Origin: Leucobacter sp. UT-8R-CII-1-4
GTDB lineage: Bacteria > Actinomycetota > Actinomycetes > Actinomycetales > Microbacteriaceae
Direction of reading: 5' to 3'
Length of the DNA: 64,000 bases
Assembly (NCBI RefSeq): GCF_030010235.1
Contig: NZ_JASCRS010000002.1
Span: 310,001 to 374,000, forward strand
Shown here: positions 7,881 through 17,062 of the stretch, piece by piece
How positions within the stretch are numbered: the first letter of the stretch is position 1
Layout: each line of letters starts with the position of its first letter
Position numbers and translations under genes: made by a program
The notes under the pieces: model-generated
The model's input: only the letters and a program-made list of their open reading frames with translations
The model's database searches: none
What the model was told of the DNA's origin: nothing

Positions 7881-8623
7881 AGCTGTTCAGCGGCGTCTTG
7901 AAGCAATGGCACAGCGGCCGCGATCAGCTCGTCGGTCATCCGTGTAGAAGGCCCCGAAAGCGAAATTGAAAGGTAGGTATCAAATTCAGATCGTGCCGCC
8001 GCAGCCACTGAAACGGCACCGATTTCGCTTTCTTGACGATCAATCGCATACCCTCGTTCGGCGCACAAACGAACATCTGCCATTAAGACCGCGGGACTCA
8101 CAATCGTTTGCGGAGTGATCTGTCGAAAATCCATGTTTTTCATCGTCAGCTCAACTTCTGTGGCAGGCATAAGGGCAAGCAAGGACTTGCCTACGCTACT
8201 CGAATAGAGCTCGACCCTTTCGCCGATTTCCACTGAGTGTCTTACGGCATGCGGGCTGAGCACCCGCGCCACATATTCGGCTTTATCGTTGATCAAGATT
8301 GCAAGACTTACCGATTCTTCAAGCTGAAGTACCAGATTGCGCAGCAAGCTCTCGACGTTAAGCCCGGCAAAGTTGTTCGCGGCACGACCCAATGGAATCA
8401 TTCGAAAACCGAGGGCGTAGTGCTTGTCGGGGAGCTGACGAACGTAACCTCTATTGACCAACCCACGCAAAAACCGGTGTGCGGTAGGCATCGGCATACC
8501 CGCGGCCGCAGCAAGATCAACGATGGAGAGTCTGCCGCCGGCACTTGCCAGCGCCTCAAGAATGTCGAGCACCCTGTCTACTGATTTGACAGGTGAAGTC
8601 GTCGACTGCATTTGCTTTGACAT
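7829..8623 (-). CDS. IclR-family transcriptional regulator
   Basis: This 264-residue protein has an N-terminal winged helix (SVDRVLDILEALASAGGRLSI, then AGMPMPTAHRFLRGL) and a C-terminal IclR effector domain (SSSVGKSLLALMP; ERGYAIDRQESEIGAVSVAA). IclR regulators bind small carboxylates; AllR, of glyoxylate/allantoin control, is one. The ATG at 8623 is chosen because TATAAA and AGGAAC immediately precede it and MSKQMQST leads into the DNA-binding domain. It lies directly downstream of the transporter/hydrolase operon and is its most likely regulator. Confidence 0.85.
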   Translation of the reverse strand: MSKQMQSTTSPVKSVDRVLDILEALASAGGRLSIVDLAAAAGMPMPTAHRFLRGLVNRGYVRQLPDKHYALGFRMIPLGRAANNFAGLNVESLLRNLVLQLEESVSLAILINDKAEYVARVLSPHAVRHSVEIGERVELYSSSVGKSLLALMPATEVELTMKNMDFRQITPQTIVSPAVLMADVRLCAERGYAIDRQESEIGAVSVAAAARSEFDTYLSISLSGPSTRMTDELIAAAVPLLQDAAEQLCSRQSQSVLEASQHQG

Positions 8624-8684
8624 GTTCCTTTTATAACAGGCAACCACGGTGGGAGCCTCGAATTACAAGAATTGCAGGTGGGAA

Positions 8685-8708
8685 GGGTGCCGGTAGTTAC
8701 CGGCTCCC
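8685..8708 (-). terminator. Hairpin after the ABC-transporter operon
   Basis: GGG T GCCGGTA / GT / TACCGGC T CCC forms a 10-bp stem with one T-T mismatch and a 2-nt turn, 20 nt beyond the stop of the ATPase gene. There is no clear U-run on either side. Confidence 0.5.
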
Positions 8709-8727
8709 CCACACCACACACAGCGAA

Positions 8728-9810
8728 TTAAGCTTCAGAAGCGAGGTAAAAGGCGCTCTCTGGCAACCAACTTGCAATCACCGGGTCACCAACACCAAAT
8801 ACTCGGTCCTGTTCATTCTGAGCGATTGCCATCACGGCTGTACCGTTTTGAGAACGCATCTCATACTGAATGACCGATCCTTGGAACACTACGCTGCTGA
8901 CTGATCCGCTCAGCGAGATTGCGTCTGAGGCTGATGGCGTGGCCCCTGAGTCGAATGAACTCAGACGCACGCGCTCGGGTCGAACACCCATCACTCCTGT
9001 CGAAGCCGTCGAGTGAATTCGCTGCTTCGGCAGCTCGGTTTGCCTGTCGAGAACGGTGATCTGTGCGCCGTCTCCCCGCGTAGCAGGGAAAAGATTCGAG
9101 CTTCCTAGGAACTGGGCGACAAAGGTGCTGCGTGGTGAATCATAAAGTTCTCGCGGCGTGCCTAACTGTTCAATACGCCCATCTCGCATCACAGCGATAC
9201 GGTCTGCCATCGACATTGCTTCTTCCTGATCATGGGTGACATGAACAAAAGTTAGGCCAAGTTGCGACTGCATTCGTTTCAGTTCGACCTGCATTTGATG
9301 TCGCAGTCGAAGGTCAAGCGCCCCAAGAGGCTCATCAAGCAGCAAAGCTCTAGGCTCGTTGATCAGAGCCCGCGCAACTGCAACTCTCTGCTTTTGACCA
9401 CCAGAGAGCGCGGAAGGCATAGATTCGGCTCGCGACTCCAGTTGCACCAGCGCGAGCATCTCGTCAACCCGCTGATCGATATGTTCGGTCCGCGCCCGGC
9501 GCAGCCCAAACGCCACATTTTCGCGAACGCTCAGGTGTGGAAACAGTGCGTAGCTCTGAAATACGGTGTTCACCGGGCGCTTTGCGGGCGGGAGATGCGA
9601 GATTTCCTCGCCGTCCAAGCGAATACTTCCCGAACTTGGCTTTTCCAAGCCGGCCAGCATTCGCAGTGTGGTTGTTTTGCCACAACCAGAAGAACCCAGA
9701 AGTGCAAAAAACTCACCCGGTTCGATTGTGAGGTCGATACCCTTCACGATCTGAGCGTTACCGTAATTTTTGGTCAGTTCAATCAGGTCGAGACGTGCAC
9801 CATTGCTCAT
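8728..9810 (-). CDS. ABC importer ATPase, PotA/spermidine-putrescine type
   Basis: The 360-residue protein carries Walker [11 protein letters not shown] (about residues 37-46), Q-loop [10 protein letters not shown], signature [15 protein letters not shown], Walker [16 protein letters not shown] and switch His in [11 protein letters not shown], followed by a C-terminal TOBE-like domain. It energises the importer whose binding protein and permeases lie upstream in the same operon. Its start overlaps the amidohydrolase stop by 4 bp. It is the last gene of the six-gene operon. The actual substrate is unknown. Confidence 0.9.
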   Translation of the reverse strand: MSNGARLDLIELTKNYGNAQIVKGIDLTIEPGEFFALLGSSGCGKTTTLRMLAGLEKPSSGSIRLDGEEISHLPPAKRPVNTVFQSYALFPHLSVRENVAFGLRRARTEHIDQRVDEMLALVQLESRAESMPSALSGGQKQRVAVARALINEPRALLLDEPLGALDLRLRHQMQVELKRMQSQLGLTFVHVTHDQEEAMSMADRIAVMRDGRIEQLGTPRELYDSPRSTFVAQFLGSSNLFPATRGDGAQITVLDRQTELPKQRIHSTASTGVMGVRPERVRLSSFDSGATPSASDAISLSGSVSSVVFQGSVIQYEMRSQNGTAVMAIAQNEQDRVFGVGDPVIASWLPESAFYLASEA

Positions 9811-11462
9811 AACTCATCCACCTTGCTTTCATTTGCCAAATCGGCATGTTTCACTGTTTTGTTCGTCCATTCGCCCGCGAACATCGTGGCGGTTACTGAA
9901 ATCTCCGAAATAGCGTGTGGCGGCGCTCCATGGGGGTCGCTATCGAGCACCACAAGGTCCGCGCTCTTGCCAACCTCAAGCGAACCGCTCACCATCTCAA
10001 GCCCATTCGCGAACGCGGCACCACTGGTAAACGCACCAATCGCATCACGAACGGTAAGCGCCTCGCTGGGAGCCAGCGGTGCACTTTCTGGCTCATCGAT
10101 GGGCACCCGTGTCACTGCCACCTGTATTTGGGCAAGCGGATCCGGTGTTGATACTCGCCAGTCGCTACCGGCAGCAAGCACTGCGCCCTGTTTCTTCAGC
10201 GATCTGAAGGGGTATTGCTGTTCGTATCTTGATTCGCCAAGCCCAGGCAAACAGAGTTCGAGCATTTGCGAGTCGCTGCAAGCCCACAGCATCTGCAGAT
10301 TTGCGATGACGTTCAGCTTCGCGAAACGTGGCAGGTCGCTTGGGTGAACCGACTGCAAATGACAAATTTGATGCCGCATTCCATGCCCGACAAGCGCATT
10401 GTTTACTGTTTCACAAGCGTCTAGGGCAGCTGTCACAGCGCCATCACCTACGGCATGAAAATGCACACCAAACCCAGCGAGAGTGCAGGCATGCACGATC
10501 TGCTCAAGCTCAGCTGAGGTGTAGAGCGGATCACCAACGCCGGCGTGATCCGCGTATTCGTCGTTCATAAACGCCGTGCGGTTTTCAAGCACCCCGTCAA
10601 CGAATAGCTTGACAAATGGTGCGGTGATGAGTCGTGAACTTCCCAGTAGCGCTCGCGATTCTTGAAGCTCGGTGATCTGTTCGATTCCGCGACTTCGGTC
10701 CCATGCAAGCGCGAGCACAACTCTGCTCTGCAACCGCCCTTGCTGTTCTGCTCGAAGGTAGCTTTGCAGCAGGTCTCGTTCAATTCTGGCGTCTTGCCAT
10801 GCTGTGATCCCAAGGCTGTGCAGATAGCTCTGACCCAGGTCAAAAGCACGATCAAATTCTTCGTCACTCGTCTCAGGAACTATGCCAGCAAGTAATTTCA
10901 TTGCGGTCTCGTGAAGAATTCCGGTCGGGCTACCGTCGACGAACCGCTCAATACGCCCACCTTCAGGATCGGGCGTTTCGCTAGTGATTCCGGCGAGTTC
11001 GAGCGTACGAGAAGAAACCCAAACACTATGCCCATCGCGCGCAGTCAAGTATGCGGGCCGTTCTCCACACACCGCATCGAGATCATGCCGAGTCACCGAA
11101 CGACGTGAAAAGTCATCCATTGACCAACCGCCGCCTCGCACCCACGCATCCGCGGCAAGGGCTCTTGCGTATTCGGCGATCCTCGCAGTTATGGCCTCGC
11201 CTTCCAAACCGTGTAGGTCGCACCGAATGTCAAATAGAGAACCTTCTATGAGGTGAATATGGGCATCTTGAAAAGCCGGAAAAACGACCCCGGTCACTTC
11301 TTCTACAGAAGTGTCTGGGCCAATAAGGCCCTGAATTTCCACGCTGGATCCGAGGGCAATTATGTTCCCACCGACCAAAGCGAGAGCTTCGGTTTCTTTG
11401 GTTGATTCTGCGTTCGGCCGAATCCGCCCCTGCAGCACTCGATCTGCGAATACTTGACTCAT
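9807..11462 (-). CDS. YtcJ-like metal-dependent amidohydrolase (Amidohydro_3)
   Basis: The 551-residue protein shows the amidohydrolase TIM-barrel metal motifs: FQDAHIHL after the N-terminal beta-sandwich, [33 protein letters not shown] and AAGSDWRVS, with the C-terminal beta-sandwich return [16 protein letters not shown]. Length and motif order fit the YtcJ/NfdA branch, which hydrolyses N-formyl, N-acyl or cyclic amide bonds. It overlaps the genes on both sides by 4 bp inside the transporter operon, so it probably acts on the imported compound in the cytosol. Confidence 0.85.
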   Translation of the reverse strand: MSQVFADRVLQGRIRPNAESTKETEALALVGGNIIALGSSVEIQGLIGPDTSVEEVTGVVFPAFQDAHIHLIEGSLFDIRCDLHGLEGEAITARIAEYARALAADAWVRGGGWSMDDFSRRSVTRHDLDAVCGERPAYLTARDGHSVWVSSRTLELAGITSETPDPEGGRIERFVDGSPTGILHETAMKLLAGIVPETSDEEFDRAFDLGQSYLHSLGITAWQDARIERDLLQSYLRAEQQGRLQSRVVLALAWDRSRGIEQITELQESRALLGSSRLITAPFVKLFVDGVLENRTAFMNDEYADHAGVGDPLYTSAELEQIVHACTLAGFGVHFHAVGDGAVTAALDACETVNNALVGHGMRHQICHLQSVHPSDLPRFAKLNVIANLQMLWACSDSQMLELCLPGLGESRYEQQYPFRSLKKQGAVLAAGSDWRVSTPDPLAQIQVAVTRVPIDEPESAPLAPSEALTVRDAIGAFTSGAAFANGLEMVSGSLEVGKSADLVVLDSDPHGAPPHAISEISVTATMFAGEWTNKTVKHADLANESKVDEL

Positions 11463-12709
11463 CCGATTCGCTCCACATCAAGCGGGAGCTTCGACAGGCG
11501 TCTTGCCCCGCCTGTTTCAAACACCACAGTGTCGATCATCGGGTACAGCACAATGCTCTCGTAGTTTGTCACCAGCCCAGCTTCAAATACGTCTGGGCTG
11601 TCTTCTCCCACAGTGAAGGTCCACTCGCCTACCCAATCTGGCGGGAACGAGAGTCCCATCTCGTATCCCCCGTTCCAGTTGTGCAGGCCCCACACGCCGC
11701 AGTCTTCAAAATGCTGTTGAATGAGTCCCGTTACGGTATTCACTGCGACACCCTCAGCCGCATTTTCGCAAAGAATGTCAAATGCTTGCGCTTCGATCGC
11801 GGCAAGGTCTTTGAGTTCATCACTCGGCTCTTCGCCTACGACATACCAGCGCTCAACGTTGGCGTGATAACGCTTGTACACCCCGCTGGGGTCAGCGCAA
11901 AGCACATCTCCGCGAGCAAGAACTCTCTCTGAAGCGTAGGCGTGACCTAATTCGATGGGCCCCACGACAACACTTTCGTGGAGCGCAGCGGGCCCGCCTC
12001 CGGCCTCTGCCATTCCTCGCACGAGAGCACCCCAAGCTTGGCGCTCGGTCATTCCCACCCGCACTTCTTCTTGCATGGCGAGCAATCCAGCATCACAGAT
12101 TTCCGCGGCTCGTTCGATTGCTTCAAGCTCAGCCGGCGACTTGATTCGTCGAGCATTTCTCACGAGCTGGGTAATGTCGCTTGCCTTTGCGCCCTTCGCG
12201 GTAAAAGCGGCAATCACAAGTTCTGAAACGGCAGGGTGTGGCACATGGCTCCCCTTTTCAAAACCGATGACGCCGTTCAACCAGCCTCGCCTCGACAGCT
12301 CTCCAGCGATCTCAGCCAATCGCTCGTCGCCATCGGAATCACTCAAAGAGACTTCTGAGACGACAGATCCAAGGCTCAAAAGATACCGATGGTGATACAC
12401 GTCAAAGTGCACCATTTCTTCGGTGTCAGTCCTGACCACCGTCATTTGGAGGGGGTACCATTTTTCAGGACTTTGCGCTCTAAACCAACGCGATTCAAAA
12501 CCGTGCAACCAACAAATGGCCTCGGGTGAGCTCAGCACCGCGGTTGTGATTCCCGCTTTGCGCATTGCTGCGCTGAGCCGGGAGAGACGATCCGCGTATT
12601 CCTCCCGCGAAAACGCAGGTGTGGGCTCGCGCTGGTCAAGGGCAGCATAGTCGCGACTCACCCGACCGGTGATTGCACGAATACGGTCTTCAGAAAGCTG
12701 AAACGACAT
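11459..12709 (-). CDS. M24-family hydrolase, creatinase/ectoine-hydrolase-like
   Basis: This 416-residue 'pita-bread' protein has a creatinase N-domain and an M24 catalytic domain. It keeps the His of LGHAYASERVLARGD, but where true metallopeptidases have two Asp ligands it reads CADPSGVYKRYHANVER, as in metal-independent creatinases and DoeA-type ectoine hydrolases; GGYEMGLSFPPDW also recalls that branch. It therefore probably hydrolyses a small C-N bond and not peptides. The ATG at 12709 overlaps the stop of the binding-protein gene (TAATG). Confidence 0.85.
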   Translation of the reverse strand: MSFQLSEDRIRAITGRVSRDYAALDQREPTPAFSREEYADRLSRLSAAMRKAGITTAVLSSPEAICWLHGFESRWFRAQSPEKWYPLQMTVVRTDTEEMVHFDVYHHRYLLSLGSVVSEVSLSDSDGDERLAEIAGELSRRGWLNGVIGFEKGSHVPHPAVSELVIAAFTAKGAKASDITQLVRNARRIKSPAELEAIERAAEICDAGLLAMQEEVRVGMTERQAWGALVRGMAEAGGGPAALHESVVVGPIELGHAYASERVLARGDVLCADPSGVYKRYHANVERWYVVGEEPSDELKDLAAIEAQAFDILCENAAEGVAVNTVTGLIQQHFEDCGVWGLHNWNGGYEMGLSFPPDWVGEWTFTVGEDSPDVFEAGLVTNYESIVLYPMIDTVVFETGGARRLSKLPLDVERIG

Positions 12710-13818
12710 TAGCGAGAGGCCTTCACTCGGGTCCAGGCCTGGTTCCAGGCTTGCAGTTGCGCATCCTTCAGTGGAGCGAGCCACACCTCAGGGTTCGAGT
12801 ACATTTGCTCGTCGTAAGCCAAGAATGGGCTGTCTTGAACGAGGGTGTTGTAGTGCTCGATGCCGGTCGCAGTGCCTACTGGGTACCCAACGAACTCAAC
12901 AATCTTCTTCATATTGTCGGGGCGAAGCAAGAAGTCGCTGAACAGGAGCGCGGTCCCTGGGTTTTTGGCTGAGGACGGGATTGCTAGGCAATCCGCATTG
13001 AAACCGAGCGTCTCTTTGCAGAATCCAAAGCCAATATCGTCGGCGAAAGAAGTGTTTCGAATGGCACTGAGAGTCGCTCCGCTGTAGTTCATCAGCAGCT
13101 GTGCCTCACCATTTTCGAGCTTTTCGCCAGCAGAGCTTCCGAACCCGCCGAGCGACTTGCGCAGCTCGATGAGGGCGTCGGCTGCCTTGCCGAGGTCGTC
13201 TGGCGAATCTGTTTCGGTAGAAAGCCCAAGTGAAGCAAGCGCCATGGTCATTGAGACAGTAACGTCATCAAAAATAAATGTGCGCTGATTCAGTTTTGGC
13301 GCGAGGTTCCAAAGATCGTTCCAACTGCCAGTGAGTGATTTCACTGAAGACTTTCGATAGGCCAGTCCGATCCCGCCCATGACGTACGGTCCTGCAAGGT
13401 GATCGGCGTTGGGGTCAAATGAAGGATTCTGGAACGTTGAATCAACCTCGCCCCAGTTCTCCATTTGACCGTGGTCAATAGGCAAGAGTAGGCCCGCTTC
13501 TACGGCACGCGGAAAGAAGTTCGACGGCATAAAGGTAATGTCAGCCGCCATTCCCGTACCGAGCTTTTGGATCATCTCGTCAACGGTTGAGAAGTAGCTT
13601 TGTTTTACAGAGACTCCGTACTCTTTTTCAAATGCGGCAATCACGTCATCGGGAACATATCCCGTTGGCGCGTAGTAGAGCAGATCGCCATCTACTTGAG
13701 CCTTTGGCGCTACTAGCGGTCGCGAGTTCTGCGCTGGCGAGCAACTTGCAAGTAGCAACGCAGCGGTTCCCATTCCAGCGAATGACAGCAGTGTCCTTCG
13801 ATTAAATTCCGTTTTCAT
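12709..13818 (-). CDS. ABC importer solute-binding lipoprotein, PotD type
   Basis: This is a 369-residue protein. The N-terminus NRRTLLSFAGMGTAALLLASC combines a twin-arginine motif with a lipobox, so it is probably Tat-exported and lipid-anchored outside. The mature part is a type II periplasmic-binding fold of the spermidine/putrescine class (NWGEVDSTFQNPSFD, YSGATLSAIRN, GYPVGTATGIEHYN). It captures the ligand for the two permeases upstream. Class membership does not prove polyamine specificity, and its hydrolase neighbours argue for another nitrogen compound. Confidence 0.88.
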   Translation of the reverse strand: MKTEFNRRTLLSFAGMGTAALLLASCSPAQNSRPLVAPKAQVDGDLLYYAPTGYVPDDVIAAFEKEYGVSVKQSYFSTVDEMIQKLGTGMAADITFMPSNFFPRAVEAGLLLPIDHGQMENWGEVDSTFQNPSFDPNADHLAGPYVMGGIGLAYRKSSVKSLTGSWNDLWNLAPKLNQRTFIFDDVTVSMTMALASLGLSTETDSPDDLGKAADALIELRKSLGGFGSSAGEKLENGEAQLLMNYSGATLSAIRNTSFADDIGFGFCKETLGFNADCLAIPSSAKNPGTALLFSDFLLRPDNMKKIVEFVGYPVGTATGIEHYNTLVQDSPFLAYDEQMYSNPEVWLAPLKDAQLQAWNQAWTRVKASR

Positions 13819-13868
13819 GATTTGCTCCCCTTCAACGAGGTTTTAGTCGATGTGTGAAGTTTTGTGAG

Positions 13869-14693
13869 TTATTGACGTTTGCCGTTGTTACGAGTGGCAA
13901 GCCAGACGCCGAGAATTCCGATCAGAACAGTCACCAGGGTCAGCGCAGAACCGATCGCGTTGATTTCGGGAGTGAGCCCGAATCGAAGCATCCCGTAGAT
14001 TCGAACAGGCAACGGCGAGATTTCGCTTCCCGTCAAAAAGACCGAGGTTACAAAATCACCGAACGAAAGAACAAAGGCAAGCGCAGCCGCACTGAGCACC
14101 GCGGGCAAAATTGATGGCAGAATCACGAATCTGAAACAATCAAGGCCGCTCGCCCCAAGATCGTAGGCCGCCTCTTCAAGGGCGCGATCCATCGTTCGAA
14201 TTCGGTTACCCATAATTACCGTTACGTACACGAGCGCGAAAGTGGTGTGACCGATCAAAACAGTGAGCCAAGAAAGCTCGATCTGAACCATAGCGAACAG
14301 AGTGAGCAGGCCAATCGCTGTTGCAAGTTCAGGTGTGATGAGCGTCGTGAGGGTAAGCCCTTCAACCGGGGTTGTGGCCTTTTTGTGTCCTCTCGCGAAC
14401 GCCCAAGCGAGGCCGGTACCAATCAATACCGCGAGCGCCGTCGCGCCGGCTGCAATACCGAGGCTCATTCCCAAAGAAGCTACGACATCAGGATTGCCAA
14501 ATGCGGTCTCATACCAACGCAGGCTGAAGCCCTCAAGTCTCGAGAGAGATTGACTGCTGTTGAAGGAGAACAAAATAATGACAATCAGCGGGAGAATCAG
14601 AAAGCCGAGCGTGAACAGCAGAATTGCGCCCAACCAAATAGGCATGCGGTTCGCTTTGTGTGTGCTCAGCGAGAGCGCGTTTGCATCAAGCAT
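13869..14693 (-). CDS. ABC importer permease, PotC type
   Basis: The 274-residue protein has six predicted membrane helices and the EAA cytoplasmic loop (EEAAYDLGASGLDCFRFVILP), which contacts the ATPase. It is homologous in layout to PotC. The start overlaps the stop of the upstream permease by 8 bp, so translation is coupled. Confidence 0.9.
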   Translation of the reverse strand: MLDANALSLSTHKANRMPIWLGAILLFTLGFLILPLIVIILFSFNSSQSLSRLEGFSLRWYETAFGNPDVVASLGMSLGIAAGATALAVLIGTGLAWAFARGHKKATTPVEGLTLTTLITPELATAIGLLTLFAMVQIELSWLTVLIGHTTFALVYVTVIMGNRIRTMDRALEEAAYDLGASGLDCFRFVILPSILPAVLSAAALAFVLSFGDFVTSVFLTGSEISPLPVRIYGMLRFGLTPEINAIGSALTLVTVLIGILGVWLATRNNGKRQ

Positions 14694-15555
14694 GAGCTTT
14701 CTCCTCCTTGGCTCCGCGCCGGGCCATCTTCTGTGCGATTCCTCGCGGGATAAGAACGAGCGTGCTTGCGAGAATCAATCCGACGAGCAAGGTCACGGTC
14801 AGGGCTGCGCCGAACGGTAGCGAACCTGCCGAAGCAAGTTGGTCTCGGATCAGGTTGCCGATCATGTATTGCGATCCGCCCATGAATTGTGCAACGGCAA
14901 AGTCACCGAGCGAGAGTAAGAATACGAGTTGGCAGCCCGAGATTATGCCGCCAGCTGTCAGCGGCAATGTCACTTTCAAGAATGATTGGAAGGGTGAGGC
15001 GTAGAGGTCACTCGCGGCCTCAAGCAAGGTGGTGTCTAGCTTTTCTACTGCAAGAAATATCGTGAGGATCATGAAAGGCAGGAAGCTGTAGACCAAGCCC
15101 ATTAGCAGCGCACCGGGTGTACCGAGCAGAGTGCTATTTGCGTCTGCCATTCCTACAGAACGAAGGAACTGCAGCACTGGCCCTTCTTGTCCAAGAATCT
15201 GAACCCATGCATAAATACGTACCAAGTAGTCAGCGAGCCATGGAATCAGCACGAATAGCAGCAAAACAACTTTGCGCCTGCCCCCGTAACGCGAAATTGC
15301 GTAGGCGGTCGGATAAGCAATCAACAGCGCAAAAAACGTTGCTGCCAATGCGTAGCCGAAGGTGCGGAAGATAACCGGCAGATATGCGTCTTGAAAGACG
15401 AGCTGGTAGTTATTCAGCGTCCAACCGTATGTTGGCCTGCCGATCACATCCGGTGTCGCGAACGATGACGTCGCAATCACGAGCAGCGGAAGCAGGTAGA
15501 ACAAGATCACCCACGCACCGCCGATGGCGAACGGCACTTTCCAGTGCTGACGCAT
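14686..15555 (-). CDS. ABC importer permease, PotB type
   Basis: The 289-residue protein has six membrane helices and the EAA loop LLEAASDLYASPFQSFLKVTLP. It is the first gene of the operon, with AAGGAGGG 6 nt before the ATG. Gene order permease-permease-binding protein-two hydrolases-ATPase is unusual in having catabolic enzymes inserted before the ATPase gene. Confidence 0.9.
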   Translation of the reverse strand: MRQHWKVPFAIGGAWVILFYLLPLLVIATSSFATPDVIGRPTYGWTLNNYQLVFQDAYLPVIFRTFGYALAATFFALLIAYPTAYAISRYGGRRKVVLLLFVLIPWLADYLVRIYAWVQILGQEGPVLQFLRSVGMADANSTLLGTPGALLMGLVYSFLPFMILTIFLAVEKLDTTLLEAASDLYASPFQSFLKVTLPLTAGGIISGCQLVFLLSLGDFAVAQFMGGSQYMIGNLIRDQLASAGSLPFGAALTVTLLVGLILASTLVLIPRGIAQKMARRGAKEEKAHA

Positions 15556-15589
15556 ATTGACCCTCCTTGGTCGATAACAGCATCTACAT

Positions 15590-15705
15590 TAGCAAAAAAA
15601 CTTTTCCATTTCTATCACTAAATAAATCAGATTTACAGAATTTCTGACTTCAAGATGGATATTAATCACAAAAACTGAAATAGTAATTCTAAATAACCAA
15701 ACCAG
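15590..15705. promoter_or_regulatory. AT-rich divergent control region with CAGAA-T-TTCTG palindrome
   Basis: This roughly 115-bp stretch is markedly AT-rich compared with its surroundings and lies between the divergent permease and DUF6986 genes. It contains the 11-bp palindrome CAGAATTTCTG (15636-15646). It is the likely site of promoters for both operons and of IclR binding; no operator is proven. Confidence 0.45.
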
Positions 15706-15799
15706 CACGTATTGCTGCAACCTCATGCTGCTGCGCTCCTGCACCGACGCAAGGGGCCATGCACAGCGATCAGAGCCATCACTTCGCAGGAGACTTTCG

Positions 15800-17062
15800 A
15801 TGCCATACAACGACACGCTTTCGCGTCTCGAACCAGCATTGCGCGCGTTCTTTCCACCGCAGGCAGAAGCTGCGATCCACCGAACAGACGACACAACCAT
15901 GGCCCGCATACCGATACATACGGTGTATGTTCCCGCAGACAAACTTCAACAAGACACCCCAACGCAGTGGGGCAAGACTGCCACTGCAGCAATCACTGAA
16001 GTTGGGGGCTTCGAGCGTTTTGTTGAAATTGCTGGCGTACCCGAAAGTCAGATCCCTCGCTTGGCGACTCGTGTCGAGGCCCGACTCACAGAGATGCCAA
16101 TCGAAGATTTACGCATCGATTTTGAAGACGGCTATTTACTGCGTGGCACTGCCGCCGAACCACAAGACGCGCGCAGGGCTGGTGCCTTGGCTGAAAAGCT
16201 CAGCATCAACCCCATGCAGATCGGCATCCGAATCTCACCGCTGAGCAGCCGCACGGCAGCGCAAGCTCTTGGCACCCTCGAAGAGTTCCTCAATGCCCTA
16301 TGTTCAGTAGAGCAAAGCGAGCCAAAGCTTGTCGTCACCGTACCTAAGGTCAACTCAGCCCGAGAAGTTGAAGCAGCAAATCTGATTCTCGAAACCGCCG
16401 AACGATCATTTGCGCTACACCCAGGTGCAATCGCGCTTGAACTCCAGGCAGAAACCCCCGACCTGATCACCTTGCTACTTCAAGACTCTGGCTTTCTCGC
16501 CAGGATGCACGAACAATACCCAAGGATTTCTGGGATCCACTACGGCACCTATGATTACTCCGCCAGCCTCGGGATTGATCCAGCAGAACAGCGGCTGGAT
16601 CACCCATCTGCCGACTTCGCGAAGCAAGTGCTTCAACTCGCAACTCGACGGGGTCGAGTTCGACTCAGCGACGGATCAACAAACATCGTGCCGAACCTCG
16701 CCTATGGAGTTTCTGCCTGGAAACATCATTTCGAACTTGTGAAGCGAAGCCTCAGGCTGGGCATTGATCAGGGTTGGGACATGCACCCTTTGCACCTGCC
16801 GAGCAGAATCCTCGCGATTGAAAGCTACTACCTCGCAGCTTCAGATTCTGCCGTCGAGCGGCTATTTGATTACCACGCTCGCACCAGCACCGGCGTAATG
16901 GACGAACCCGCGTCAGCACGTGCCCTTGCCTCGTTCTTGCGCAACGGCATTCGTCTTGGCGCACTAGACCTCTCAGAAGTCACTACGCGAACCGGACTCA
17001 CTGAACTTCAACTTAACGCCTATGCGCGCACAGGATTCGCCACGGAAAGGACCAACGCATGA
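15800..17062 (+). CDS. DUF6986 family protein (HpcH/HpaI aldolase-like)
   Basis: The 420-residue protein matches the actinobacterial DUF6986 family: HTVYVPADKLQQDTPTQWG, EDLRIDFEDGY and GIHYGTYDYSASLGID, in a citrate-lyase/HpcH-like barrel whose acidic residues would bind a divalent metal. It is often found beside ureide-degradation genes, which suggests action on glyoxylate-type C2/C3 products. The ATG at 15800 has CAGGAG 8 nt upstream and starts MPYNDTLSRLEPALR. The stop overlaps the allE start (4 bp). Confidence 0.8.
   Translation: MPYNDTLSRLEPALRAFFPPQAEAAIHRTDDTTMARIPIHTVYVPADKLQQDTPTQWGKTATAAITEVGGFERFVEIAGVPESQIPRLATRVEARLTEMPIEDLRIDFEDGYLLRGTAAEPQDARRAGALAEKLSINPMQIGIRISPLSSRTAAQALGTLEEFLNALCSVEQSEPKLVVTVPKVNSAREVEAANLILETAERSFALHPGAIALELQAETPDLITLLLQDSGFLARMHEQYPRISGIHYGTYDYSASLGIDPAEQRLDHPSADFAKQVLQLATRRGRVRLSDGSTNIVPNLAYGVSAWKHHFELVKRSLRLGIDQGWDMHPLHLPSRILAIESYYLAASDSAVERLFDYHARTSTGVMDEPASARALASFLRNGIRLGALDLSEVTTRTGLTELQLNAYARTGFATERTNA

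Noticed and set aside
9262..10347. 361-codon plus-strand frame across the ATPase/amidohydrolase junction
   Set aside because: It spans the antisense of two unrelated genes and shows no domain or ribosome-binding site.
12709..13818. Annotation of the importer as a polyamine transporter
   Set aside because: The family resemblance is real, but the hydrolases in the operon make the substrate uncertain, so no pot gene symbols were assigned.
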